From Dethiosulfatarculus sandiegensis (GTDB taxonomy: Bacteria; Desulfobacterota; Desulfarculia; Desulfarculales; Desulfarculaceae), in NCBI RefSeq assembly GCF_000931935.2, contig NZ_AZAC01000010.1, positions 1-35,000 on the forward strand: a stretch of 35,000 nucleotides of DNA, read 5' to 3'. This document shows positions 14,308 to 23,800 of this stretch, piece after piece (the first letter of the stretch is position 1; the number at the start of each line of letters is the position of its first letter). The notes beneath the pieces were generated by a model. That model did not search any database. It was not told the DNA's origin and worked only from the letters and a program-made list of their open reading frames with translations. The position numbers were made by a program, and so were the translations under genes.

Positions 14308-15453
14308 TCAGAGCCCCAGAAAACGATCAGCGATGATCATCAACTCTATTTCCCTGGCCCCTTCATATATCTCCAGAATCTTGGCATCCCGATAAAGGCG
14401 GCTGATATCGTATTCCGCCAGGTAGCCATACCCTCCATGCACCTGCAAGGCCTCGTCCACCACCTCCACCGCCGTGCGGGCTCCGTACCATTTGGCCATG
14501 GAGATAAGGGCGTGGTCCACCTTGCCCTTATCCACCTGACAGGCGGCCTTGTAATACAAATTCCTGGCCGCTTCTATTTTGGTCGCCATATTGGCTATCT
14601 TAAGCTTGATGGCTTGAAACGCGCCCAAGGGCTTGCCGAACTGCTCCCTGGTGCGGGCGTGTGTAACGGCCCTTTCCATGGCGCCTCGGGCCAAGCCCAC
14701 TCCCTGGGCTGCCACATGCAGCCTGGTGCGGTTGAAAAACTCCATAAGTTGTTTAAATCCAGCGCCTTCTTCACCCACTAAATTTTCTTTGGGAACCCGC
14801 AGGTCTTTAAGGGCCAGTTCAGCGGTGTCGTTGGCCCGGATACCCATCTTGCCGGTCAGCTTGCTTGCCTCATACCCCGGTCTGTCCGTTTCCACACAGA
14901 TAATGCTGTATCGCTTGTGGGGATTGGGATTCTCCGGGTCTGTCTGGCAGAAAATAAAGACAAAATCGGCAATAGTGCCATTGGTAGTGAACATTTTCTG
15001 CCCGTTTATCACATACTCGTCACCTTGTTTTTCCGCCCTGGTGGTGACCATGGTGACATCAGAACCTGCGCCGGGCTCGGTTATACCGAAACCACAGATA
15101 GCTTCACCCAGGGCCAAGGGGGTGAGCCATCTCTTTTTCTGTTCTTCGTTGCCAAATAAAAAAACCGTCTCCGCCCCAAAGGTGGTTGAGGTGCATTGCT
15201 GGCCACAACCGGGATCCACCGCCCAAAACTCCTCGTTGATAAGGGCGAACTCAAAAAAGCCGAATCCCGGCCCTTCGTATTCCTCCGGAATCCAGGTGCC
15301 CACAAAACCCAGCTCGCCGGCCATTTTCCAGAGCTCGCGGGAAAATTTCTCCTGGGCGTCCAGTTCTTCAGCCAGTTTACTAAACTCGCCTTTGGCAAAC
15401 TCCCTGGCCGCTTTTATGATTTCCTTTTGCTCCCGGTCCAGCTCATAGTCCAT
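14308..15453 (-). CDS. Acyl-CoA dehydrogenase
   Basis: A 381-residue FAD enzyme of the usual length. It has the family signature GFGITEPGAGSDVTMV, then the beta-barrel region, and a C-terminal helical domain with GARTAVEVVDEALQVHGG and a YLAEYDISRLYRDA segment. The catalytic base is the Glu in LEIYEGAREI. It removes two hydrogens from an acyl-CoA and passes electrons to ETF. It is the third gene of an etfB-etfA-acd operon, 31 bases after etfA, with a GGGGG site. Substrate chain length cannot be told from sequence. In anaerobes such operons serve oxidation of fatty or aromatic-derived acyl-CoAs. Confidence 0.9.
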   Translation of the reverse strand: MDYELDREQKEIIKAAREFAKGEFSKLAEELDAQEKFSRELWKMAGELGFVGTWIPEEYEGPGFGFFEFALINEEFWAVDPGCGQQCTSTTFGAETVFLFGNEEQKKRWLTPLALGEAICGFGITEPGAGSDVTMVTTRAEKQGDEYVINGQKMFTTNGTIADFVFIFCQTDPENPNPHKRYSIICVETDRPGYEASKLTGKMGIRANDTAELALKDLRVPKENLVGEEGAGFKQLMEFFNRTRLHVAAQGVGLARGAMERAVTHARTREQFGKPLGAFQAIKLKIANMATKIEAARNLYYKAACQVDKGKVDHALISMAKWYGARTAVEVVDEALQVHGGYGYLAEYDISRLYRDAKILEIYEGAREIELMIIADRFLGL

Positions 15454-15484
15454 TTTCGCCCCCTTTTAAGGTTTGGACGCTCAC

Positions 15485-16447
15485 TCAAGCCGCGCAGATG
15501 CCCGCCACTTTTTCAGTGATCAAGGGCAACAACTCCAGGATATCTCCCACAATGCCGTAGTGGGCCACCCCGAATATGGGGGCCTTGGGATCTTTGTTCA
15601 GGGCTATGATCGTCTTGGCGCTCTGCATGCCTGCCAGGTGTTGAAACGCCCCGCTGATCCCCAGGGCCAGATATATATCCGGCTTCACAGTCTGGCCCGA
15701 TGTGCCCACCTGCCTGCTTTTATCCAGCCACCTTTTGTCGGCCACCGGCCTGGAGCAGGAAACCACTCCACCGAGGGCATCGGCCAGTTCCTGGGCCAGG
15801 GCTATATTCTCCGGCCCACCGATTCCCCTGCCCACACTGACCAGGATCTTGGCCGCCGTGATATCCACATCACCTGCCGCCTGTTTAAGGTACCCCAAAA
15901 ACTTGACCGCCTGGTCATCAGGTAAAACGGCCGCCACCTCGCGTATTTTTGCCTCTGCTCCCGGTTCAGGGGGATCAAAAGCGCCGGGCCTTACAGTGGC
16001 CACACAGGTTGAGGCGTTTTCACACTGCCATTTGGCCTCGAGCTTGCCGCTGTAGACCATGCGGGAGCCCTTTAACAGGTTTTCCCCATATTCCAGGGCA
16101 GTGACATCCGGTGCAAAAGGAGCCTCCAGGGACTCGGCCAAAGCCGGAGCCAGTTCCATACCCCAGGAAGTGGCCCCCAAAAGGATGACCTGAAACTCCT
16201 CGGAAACGCAAAAATCCAATATTGCCTTTAGCCAAGGCTCACCCAGGGGGGGATCCAGCCTGGGGTCCTTAAGCTCAATAACCTCACTGCACAACAGGCT
16301 CAGCTCCCGAGTCAGGAATTCGGTTTCCGAACCCGGCACCAATGCCTTCACCTCCCCGGCGTTCAGTTTTGCAGCCGCGCCCAAGGCCTCCAGGGTGATT
16401 TCCCGCAGCTCGCCCTCCCTGTGTTCGGCAATCACCAAAACGCTCAT
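15485..16447 (-). CDS. etfA: Electron transfer flavoprotein alpha subunit
   Basis: A 320-residue protein with the N-terminal ETF domain and the C-terminal FAD-binding domain. The diagnostic FAD region is present: SRPVADKRWLDKSRQVGTSG, followed by KPDIYLALGISGAFQHLAGM and the I-I-A-L-N-K-D-P-K-A-P-I-F segment. With EtfB it forms a heterodimer that takes electrons from the acyl-CoA dehydrogenase encoded next and passes them to a membrane quinone reductase. The start overlaps the etfB stop by 4 bases, with a GGAGG site inside etfB. The order etfB-etfA-acd argues for one functional electron-transfer unit. Confidence 0.93.
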   Translation of the reverse strand: MSVLVIAEHREGELREITLEALGAAAKLNAGEVKALVPGSETEFLTRELSLLCSEVIELKDPRLDPPLGEPWLKAILDFCVSEEFQVILLGATSWGMELAPALAESLEAPFAPDVTALEYGENLLKGSRMVYSGKLEAKWQCENASTCVATVRPGAFDPPEPGAEAKIREVAAVLPDDQAVKFLGYLKQAAGDVDITAAKILVSVGRGIGGPENIALAQELADALGGVVSCSRPVADKRWLDKSRQVGTSGQTVKPDIYLALGISGAFQHLAGMQSAKTIIALNKDPKAPIFGVAHYGIVGDILELLPLITEKVAGICAA

Positions 16448-17235
16448 TTCAGGCCTCCTTTTTGAGCCAGCAGGTCAACCAATACTTGGGCCTGTTCCTG
16501 GGGAGACCCCTCAATCAGATCGACTTCGCCCTTAACCACGGGCTGGTTCAAGCCTATTGTTTCAAGCCTTAATCCCTCACCGGCATCTTCCAGCCCCTCT
16601 AGGCCCAGATCATCTCCATCCAGCACTTCCAAGGGTTTTTTGCGCACCTTGCGAATGCCCATCACCGAAACATAGCGAGGCTCGTTTATGCCGGTCTGAA
16701 TGGTGAGCAGGCAAGGCAGGGGCAGGGTCAGCTCCTCTTCCATGCCACCTTCCAATTCCCTTTTGACCTTTAGTTCAGAGCCCTGTTTTAAAATGGAGGT
16801 CACCATGGTGGTGAAATTAAGCCCCAGCTTGCAGGCCAGGGCCGGGCCGGTCCAGGCCAGGCCGTCATCAGAGGCCTGCACCCCGCAGAGCACCAGGTCG
16901 TAGCTCCCTTTTTTGGCCGCCCTGGACAAAATATCGGCCGTTGTGTGGCCGTCACCGGGAATCAGGTCTTCATCGTCAATCAGAATGCCTTTTTCACAAC
17001 CCATGGCCATGGCCCTGCGCAGGGTGTCTTCGGCCTCTTCATCGCCCAAAGAAAGCACGGTTACGCTCCCGCCGTGTTCTTCAGTCAATTTTAGAGCCGC
17101 TTCCACTGCGTACAGATCCCACTCGTTGATATCAAAAACCAGGTCTTCCAGGTCCAGGGAGACCTCCTCGGGAATCAATTCCAGTTCAGCCTCAGCCGTC
17201 TCGGGCACGTGCTTGGCGCAGACCAGAATATCCAT
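16444..17235 (-). CDS. etfB: Electron transfer flavoprotein beta subunit
   Basis: A 263-residue protein. It starts MDILVCAKHVPET, has D-I-N-E-W-D-L-Y-A-V-E-A-A-L near residue 35, the AMAMGCEKGILI region, LVLCGVQASDDG, and a late P-R-Y-V-S-V-M-G-I-R-K motif, all typical of EtfB. No ferredoxin domain is fused and no bifurcating partner such as bcd/hydrogenase is visible nearby. A GGAGG site lies 4 bases before the ATG. It leads the operon; its promoter must lie in 17236-17500. Whether this ETF bifurcates electrons cannot be decided here. Confidence 0.92.
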   Translation of the reverse strand: MDILVCAKHVPETAEAELELIPEEVSLDLEDLVFDINEWDLYAVEAALKLTEEHGGSVTVLSLGDEEAEDTLRRAMAMGCEKGILIDDEDLIPGDGHTTADILSRAAKKGSYDLVLCGVQASDDGLAWTGPALACKLGLNFTTMVTSILKQGSELKVKRELEGGMEEELTLPLPCLLTIQTGINEPRYVSVMGIRKVRKKPLEVLDGDDLGLEGLEDAGEGLRLETIGLNQPVVKGEVDLIEGSPQEQAQVLVDLLAQKGGLK

Positions 17236-17496
17236 GATGCCTCCTTAGTCAGATAGGAAAGCTAGGATGTAGCTATAAACGAATTGAAATTAGCACACAA
17301 CTCTACCAAGGAGCAAGGATTTGCTTACTCTACGGTTTTAGCTGTCAGGAATGTATGGAAAAAAGGCAGTGCAAGATCTTCCCTTGAGGCTATCAGACAA
17401 AAACATAGATAACACAACAAGATCACAGATTATTTTAGCTATGAATTTTTGACCGGCCATCCCCGCCCCCCGAGGAAGCCTTTGAGCGTTTTTACT

Positions 17497-17606
17497 GGGC
17501 CCCAAAAACCTCCGATTTTAGGGGCGCTCTTCCGGGGCCCCCAAAATCTCCGATTTTAGGGGTGGTTCCGGGGCCCCCGAAAATCTCCGATTTTAGGGGT
17601 GGTTCC
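17497..17606. repeat. Three tandem 36-37 bp units, each a hairpin
   Basis: Units begin at 17497, 17534 and 17570. Each has GGGGCCCC, then AAAATCTCCGATTTTAGGGG and a short TGGTTCC-type linker. CCCC-AAAAT and ATTTT-GGGG can pair around CTCCG, so each unit folds into a small stem. The array begins 15 bases after the stop of the DUF1343 gene on the minus strand and ends 260 bases before etfB. Units 2 and 3 are nearly identical and unit 1 is diverged. The remaining 17236-17496 holds no gene. Confidence 0.8.
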
Positions 17607-17621
17607 CCGGCGCGGATAAGT

Positions 17622-18809
17622 TCAATACATAAGAAAAGGCTCCGTGCGGCTTAGCCAATCAGCCAGGCCGGACTGCCAGGCTTGCTCCAGCTCCAGGGCC
17701 GGAGTGCCCTTTTGCAAAAGATCCACTGCCCGGCGATCACCCAAAATCAGATCCAGGGGCCTTTTTTCATATTCATATTCATAAGGTGGCTGCCGCAAGG
17801 TGCATAACCCAGGGTGAACCCTGTTTATGGCGCTCAATACAGCCAGGCTGGCCCGCAAAGTCTTGAAACGATCCGGGTCAGTTACCTGAAGCTGAAAGCC
17901 TCCGCAGACCTCTCCCTGGTACTTATGGAAAGTCGGCTGAAAAAATACGGGCCGCAGAAAAGCTCCGCTTAAGGCCTCTTTTTCAACAGCCTCACTAACC
18001 GCCCAGGGGTCAAGGCCCGGAGCCCCAAAAAGCTCAAAAGGCCTGGTGGTTCCCCTGCCCTCACTTAAACTCACCCCTTCCAAAAGAACCTGGCCCGGAT
18101 AAACCCTGGCCGAGGAAAAAGAAGGCAGGTTGGGCGAAGGCATCACCCAGGGCTGACCAGTGGTGGCAAAGTCTTCCCCCTGCCACCCCTCAAGGGGGAT
18201 CACCTTAAGATCCAGATCCAGTTTCAGCTCAAAAGCGACGAGTTCACCCAACTCGCCCATGGTGAGGCCATGGCGCAGGGGCATGGGGTGAGGCCCCACA
18301 AAGCTGGCCAGGTCCTTGGGCAGAATAGGCCCTTCCTCTCCCCTGCCCAGTGGGTTGGGCCGGTCCAGAATCCAAACCGCCACCCCCTGGCGGGCCGCCT
18401 GTTTCATACAGGCCAATACCGTGTTGAAAAAGGTATAAACCCGGCAACCGACATCCCACAGGTCCACCAAAAGGATATCCAGGTTTTCAAGCATATGGGA
18501 CTGGGGAGCCCTGTGCTCGCCGTAAAGTGAGTAAACCTTAAGCCCCAGCCTGGGATGAACCGAATGGTCAGACTCCACCATATTGTCCTGTTTTTCAGCG
18601 AAAAAGCCATGCTGAGGGCTGAAAAGGCAGGTCAGGGCGTTATCTGAAACCCTTTGCACCAATTCGGGTGCGGGCTCAAAGGTGCGGGTGAGGCTGGCCG
18701 GGTTGCACAAAAGCCCCAAACGCGCCTTTTTCAATGCGTCAGGGGTTTTGTCCGCCAAGGCTTCCAATCCGGTGCGAACGATTTTTTTGGGAGGTATATA
18801 CTTGCTCAT
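17622..18809 (-). CDS. DUF1343 / NamZ-like exo-beta-N-acetylmuramidase family protein
   Basis: A 395-residue protein with the family hallmarks: LGLLCNPASLT near the start, LFSPQHGFFAEKQD, LLVDLWDVGCRVYTF, ILDRPNPLGRG, MPLRHGLTMGEL, and PSPNLPSFSSARVYPG with the catalytic region. Characterised members (NamZ) release N-acetylmuramic acid from peptidoglycan fragments, so a role in wall recycling is likely. I start at the ATG at 18809 (MSKYIPPKKI); the longer frame begins with TTG and adds 24 unfamiliar residues. No signal peptide is visible from either start, unlike many secreted members, so a cytoplasmic recycling role is possible. Confidence 0.8.
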   Translation of the reverse strand: MSKYIPPKKIVRTGLEALADKTPDALKKARLGLLCNPASLTRTFEPAPELVQRVSDNALTCLFSPQHGFFAEKQDNMVESDHSVHPRLGLKVYSLYGEHRAPQSHMLENLDILLVDLWDVGCRVYTFFNTVLACMKQAARQGVAVWILDRPNPLGRGEEGPILPKDLASFVGPHPMPLRHGLTMGELGELVAFELKLDLDLKVIPLEGWQGEDFATTGQPWVMPSPNLPSFSSARVYPGQVLLEGVSLSEGRGTTRPFELFGAPGLDPWAVSEAVEKEALSGAFLRPVFFQPTFHKYQGEVCGGFQLQVTDPDRFKTLRASLAVLSAINRVHPGLCTLRQPPYEYEYEKRPLDLILGDRRAVDLLQKGTPALELEQAWQSGLADWLSRTEPFLMY

Positions 18810-19145
18810 GCCCAAGTATATAAAACTGGCCCCGGAGCTACAAGCCCGGGGCCACACGGAAGGAAGGGAGGAAAAATCCAATCTAACCCGAGCGGGAGAG
18901 GGGGGATCCGCTCAAGTAATGGAATCAGCTCCAGGACCACCCTGAAACTATTCCTTCCATGATAAAAAGGTAATACCCCATATTAATACTGTCAATAGTT
19001 TACCTATAAATTAAATCAAGCATTTCCCAACAGCTTAATTGACAGAATTATTCTATATTATTAAACTGTTACACAATTAAATATAACCATATGATTTCCT
19101 TTTTCCGGTTATTCCACCTTTTTTGCCAAGCAAGGGGAAAATCCT
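18810..19145. other. AT-rich divergent intergenic region
   Basis: Lies between the minus-strand DUF1343 gene and the plus-strand asparaginase-like gene. 18965-19110 is strongly AT-rich and should contain the promoter of the latter. No gene or specific operator was recognised. Confidence 0.4.
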
Positions 19146-20252
19146 ATGCCAAAAACGGAATTCATCCGCAGACATATTGGAGAACACCATTCGCACAACC
19201 ATCACCATTTGCATCATGGTGCGGGTCATGACAACTGCCCGCCGCCTTTGGTTGAGTTAAAAAGGGCGGGGCTATACGAGTCTCTACACAGGGGGGCAAT
19301 CGTGCTCTCAGACCCAACCGGAAGGGTGGAAAAAAGCCTGGGACACCCTGCCATGCCGACCTATCTCCGCTCCGCGGCCAAACCTTTACAGGCCCTGCCG
19401 GTTATAGAGACCGGGGCAGCCGACCGTTTTCAGTTAACGGACTCCGAGCTCGCTGTGATGAGCGGTTCATTGAACGGAGAGGATTTCCAGGTAAAGGCAG
19501 TGCGGAGCATCCTGAAAAAGGCGAATCTAACTGAAGACCTGCTTGATTGCGGGGTGCATCGCCCCAGTCACCGGCCAACAGCCAAGGCCATGCTTTCCCA
19601 GGGCATAAAGCCCCTTCCCATTCACAACAACTGTGCGGGAAAACACGCGGCCATGCTGGTTCTCTGCGCACACCTGGGTTTTGACCCGAAAGGCTACACT
19701 GAAAAGGGCCACCCCGTGCAAAACCTTATCCTGGAGACAGTGGCCCAACTCTGCGACTATCCGGCAGAGCAAATCGGCCAGGGTATAGACGGCTGCGGTG
19801 TGCCTGTCTTCAGGGTGCCCCTGCACTCTCTGGCCGGGGCCTACGCCCGTTTGGCCGCGCCGGCCAGGGCCAACCTCACACCTGAACGCATTCAGGCCGT
19901 AGAAAGGCTGATGAAGGCCTGCCTGGCTCATCCGGAGATGATAGCCGGCCACGAAAGGCTCTGCACCAGGTTGATGCAGGCCGCCCCCAATCGCTTTTTG
20001 GCCAAGACCGGGACAGAGGGATCATATGCCTTGGCCATCCCTGAACTTGGCCTGGGCGTGGCTCTTCAGATAGAAGACGGGGCCATGCGGGCCCTGGCTC
20101 CTTGTGTCTCGGAAATCCTGCACCAATTGGGCATACTGGACCATCAACTGCTTGATGGTGAGCTCAAAGACCTCCATAAACCGGTTTTGAAAAACCACCG
20201 CTCCCAGGAAGTGGCCCAATTGAGCCCTGTATTTGATCTGGATCTAACCTGA
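19146..20252 (+). CDS. L-asparaginase II-type protein with His-rich N-terminus
   Basis: A 368-residue protein of the thermolabile asparaginase II family, found in rhizobia and many other bacteria. Family landmarks are VELKRAGLYESLHRG, YLRSAAKPLQALP, SGSLNGEDFQV (usually S-x-x-H-x-G-E), a NNCAGKHAAMLV nucleophile-region motif, DGCGVPVF, KTGTEGSYAL and the final D-G-A-M-R-A. The expected activity is hydrolysis of L-asparagine to aspartate and ammonia. The first 33 residues are extra and include about ten His in HSHNHHHLHHGAGH, a likely metal-binding tail. The ATG has an AAGGGG site. It is a single-gene unit, closed by a strong hairpin 29 bases after the stop. Confidence 0.8.
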   Translation: MPKTEFIRRHIGEHHSHNHHHLHHGAGHDNCPPPLVELKRAGLYESLHRGAIVLSDPTGRVEKSLGHPAMPTYLRSAAKPLQALPVIETGAADRFQLTDSELAVMSGSLNGEDFQVKAVRSILKKANLTEDLLDCGVHRPSHRPTAKAMLSQGIKPLPIHNNCAGKHAAMLVLCAHLGFDPKGYTEKGHPVQNLILETVAQLCDYPAEQIGQGIDGCGVPVFRVPLHSLAGAYARLAAPARANLTPERIQAVERLMKACLAHPEMIAGHERLCTRLMQAAPNRFLAKTGTEGSYALAIPELGLGVALQIEDGAMRALAPCVSEILHQLGILDHQLLDGELKDLHKPVLKNHRSQEVAQLSPVFDLDLT

Positions 20253-20281
20253 TCTGAAATGCCTTTCTTCTGGTCAAGTTG

Positions 20282-20319
20282 CGGCCGGTCAGGTGCGGAT
20301 TGTCGCCCTTGACCGGCCG
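20282..20319 (+). terminator. Strong stem-loop, probable terminator
   Basis: CGGCCGGTCA at 20282-20291 pairs perfectly with TGACCGGCCG at 20310-20319, and the inner bases extend the stem. Only three T follow, so termination may be weak or the stem may mainly protect the transcript end. Confidence 0.6.
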
Positions 20320-20875
20320 TTTGACTATGCCCCCCTTAGCCGATGGCTGAAGACGCTTATAAGTTGCGCAAACTTTTCTTAGTATGCAGAATATTACTAG
20401 AGCAACCGACACCAAGTATTTCAACCGATTATTGCCATTCGCTAAAGCCACAAGGCGCGGCCCGGATAACAACCTCGCCGAAACATGTGGTCTATCTACT
20501 TGAGAAGTTGAATTAATCCACAGAGCTTAACCATCCAGTTGTAACACCCTTGATGCCGTAAAAATAAAAAACTGAAGAAACAGCCCGTTACATCTTTTTT
20601 TCCACATAGGTTGATCTACTGCCGGAGAGCTCCTGACCTTATTGAAGCCCGGTTTAAAAGCTGGTCCCTCGGTAAGCCGGGATTCAGGTAATGGTCAAAG
20701 AAGTAAAAACCACCGGAAAGCTAATATTTATTTATTAATATACTAAAAAAGCAAACAAACTGAGAGCGTCTTAAAGGCGCCCCTGACCTGAAGGTTAAAC
20801 CGGTTGGAAAAGTCCCTTAAAAAGATAATTCAGGCGTAAAACCGAAAAATTAGCCCTGGTTTATTGGAGTTTTCT
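20320..20875. other. Intergenic region upstream of the sensor kinase
   Basis: About 550 bases without a supported gene. A stretch near 20390-20500 reads faintly like the end of an IS66-type transposase (D-N-N-L-A-E), but the match is too short to call. AT-rich patches near 20725-20760 may hold the promoter. Confidence 0.35.
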
Positions 20876-23800
20876 TTGAAAACCAAAATCCCGCGCATAA
20901 TCACAAGGTTTATCATCCTTGTCGGCCCTATTTTTCTTATCTTCCTCATTGGGGTGAGCCTCATTACCAATCATCAACTGAAAAAATATACGGATAAGAG
21001 CCAGGAGGCGGCATACGGCCACATCCTGAACAGCATGATCTCCGCCCTTACGGCCAAAAACAATCGGCTCAAGGCCACTCGCATGGTCGATCACTATATT
21101 ACTAACTTTCAAAGCTCCATCATCAGAGACCTTAGCAATCAATACTATATCCACGATGATCAAAAGGTTTTCCCGTTAATCATTAACCAAAAAGGCGAAA
21201 TAGTCATGCACCCCCGGCTTAAGCCCGGGGACGACTCCCTGGTCGGAGCCCCCTTTATTCAAAAAATCCTCAAGCAAAAAAATGGACAACTGAATTTAAC
21301 GTATAAGGGCCGGGAGTCGTGGGCCATTTTCAGGTATTTCGGCCCCTGGGAGTGGACTGTGGGCTTTACCATGCCGCTTAAGGTGAAATACCAGGACGCC
21401 AACCAGCTTAGGAATATTCTGCTCTTTATAACCGGGCTTTTTTTTACGGCTCTTCTTTTGGCGGTGATCTTTTTGGCCTTGCGTCTCACCAAGCCTTTTG
21501 TCTTGCTCACAAACGCCGCAGCCCAACTGGCTGAGGGGAATCTCGATCAAAAAATAGAGCTCAAGGGCAAAGACGAAGTTGCCATTCTGGCAAGATCCTT
21601 TGCCGCCATGCAGCAATCCATTCGGGAAAAAATCACCGCCCTGGACCAGAAAAACCAGCAACTGGAAGAATCGGAATCAAGGTTTCGCTCCCTGGTCGAA
21701 ACCACTCCGGCCTGGGTCTGGGAAATGGACGCAGACGGTTTTTACACCTATGTCAGCCCAAAAATTAAAGAGCTTTTGGGTTATGAGCCCGATCAGCTGA
21801 TAGGTAAACACTTTACCGACCTGATGTTCGAAAACGAGCGCTCCGAGTCGGTTGAAAAACTATATAACGCCCTAAAAGCAGGGCAAAATTTGATAACCAT
21901 GGAGAAGCTGTGCCTGCACAGTGAGAAAGGGGAGAAAATTCTTCTTGAAAGCAATTGCGCGCCTATTTTCGATAACCATGATCAGTTGATCGGATATAGG
22001 GGAATTGATCAGGATATTACAGTGAGAAAACAAGCCCTTAAGACCCTAAAGGACTCCGAGCATCGCTACCGGGTGTTGTTCGACAATGCCAATGACGCAG
22101 CTTTTATTATCAAAAACCGGAAGATAGTAGATTGCAACAAACGTTCCTTGGAGATCTTCAAATGCAGCAGACAGGACATTTTGGGTAAAAGTCCGGATGA
22201 ACTTTCTCCGGAAATCCAGCCCAATGGAAAAGCATCCCGGGAACTCTCTGATCTTTTTCTTAGCACAGCGGACCGAAAAGGCCGGACAGAGTTCAGCTGG
22301 ACCCACAGGCGATATGACGGCGCCCTCTTTCTGGCCGAAGTCTCTTTGAACGTAATTGAAATAGCGGGAGAACTTTACGAACTTTCCATTACCCGGGACG
22401 TCACCAAGCGCAAGCAAGCCGAAGAAGCCCTGCATGAATCGGAATATCGTTTCCGCAGCCTATTGGAACAATCGCCTTTGAGCACTCTTATCTTCCGGGC
22501 TGACGGAGCCCTGGTCTTTATGAATAAGGCCTTTAGCAGGCTATGGAATCTGACCCCAGAGCAAGTGGAATACTTTTACACTGAATATAATATATTCAGG
22601 ACATCAATCCTTCGCTCTCAAGACATTTCACAGACTGTTAAGCAGGCTTTTGCTGGAAAAACAGCCAAAACCAAGCCGATTTTTATCCAGTCCCTTCCCA
22701 TCCAGAACCCTTTGTTTAAAGAAACCCGATTTCCTCCCCGCTGGCTGGTTGTCTTTGCCTATCCGGTAAAAGACAGCAAGGGCAACCTAAAGCAAGTGGT
22801 CCTTACCTATGAAGACAATACGGCGGCAGTTCAGGCGGAAAAAAGGCTCAGGGAAAGTGAGGAAAAATACCGGCTGTTGTTTGAGGAGGCCGGGGTGCTT
22901 GTCTCTGTCTGCGATCGTCAGGGCCGGATAATCATGGTGAATAATCTTTTGGCCGGCTTGTTGGGTAAAACCCCACAGGAGCTTCTGGGAACACCAACAG
23001 ATCCCATTTCTTCGGAATATTTCCGGAACATCAAACCCATAATGGATGAAGTCATGGACACAGGGGAAAAAAGGCGGCTGGAGCATTCGGTGGTTCTGGC
23101 CAATGAAAAGCGCTTTTTACTCTCCAGTTTTCAACCGGTATGGGCTTCAAAAGGAGAGATCACCTCCGCCCAGGTAATTTCCCAGGACATCACCACCCGC
23201 AAACAGGCTGAAGACGCTATCCAGACCATGAATCAACGCCTTGAGACCATGGTGGAAAACCGCACCCGGGAACTGGCCCGGGCCAAGGAAGCAGCAGAAG
23301 CGGCCAACCGTTCCAAAAGCGCTTTTCTGGCCAATATGAGCCATGAAATCAGGACCCCCATGAACGGGGTCATTGGCCTGGCCGAACTCCTTTTAAACAC
23401 ATCCTTGGATCAGGAACAGCTGGAATACGCAGCCGGTATTAAAACTTCTGCAAAATCACTACTTTCGGTAATAAACGATATTCTTGATTTCTCCAAGATA
23501 GAGGCGGGAAAATTGACTCTGGAGTCAATTCATTTTTCCTTGCGTGAAACTCTTTATGAATCCCTGCGCCCTTTGGCCCCCAAAATTCATGAAAAGGGCT
23601 TGGAGCTGATAGTAAATGTCTCTGACAAAACCCCGGACCAACTGATTGGGGATCCTGGCAGACTGCGTCAGGTCATTATCAATCTGGTCAACAATGCTCT
23701 TAAGTTCACCAGCAGAGGTGAGATACTTTTGTCTGTGGATTCTGCCTTTCAACCTGGGGAGCCAAAAGCCTCCCTGGAATTTAAAATAAAGGACACCGGC

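Noticed and set aside
14633..15448. 271-codon plus-strand frame over the acyl-CoA dehydrogenase
   Set aside because: It is the antisense shadow of a gene with full family motifs on the minus strand.
17497..17606. Three regular repeats that might be a short CRISPR array
   Set aside because: The units are directly joined with linkers of only a few similar bases, the repeat itself spans nearly the whole period, and no cas gene is near.
20390..20500. Faint IS66 transposase C-terminus (D-N-N-L-A-E-like)
   Set aside because: The match is only a few residues long and the surrounding frame does not continue the family pattern.
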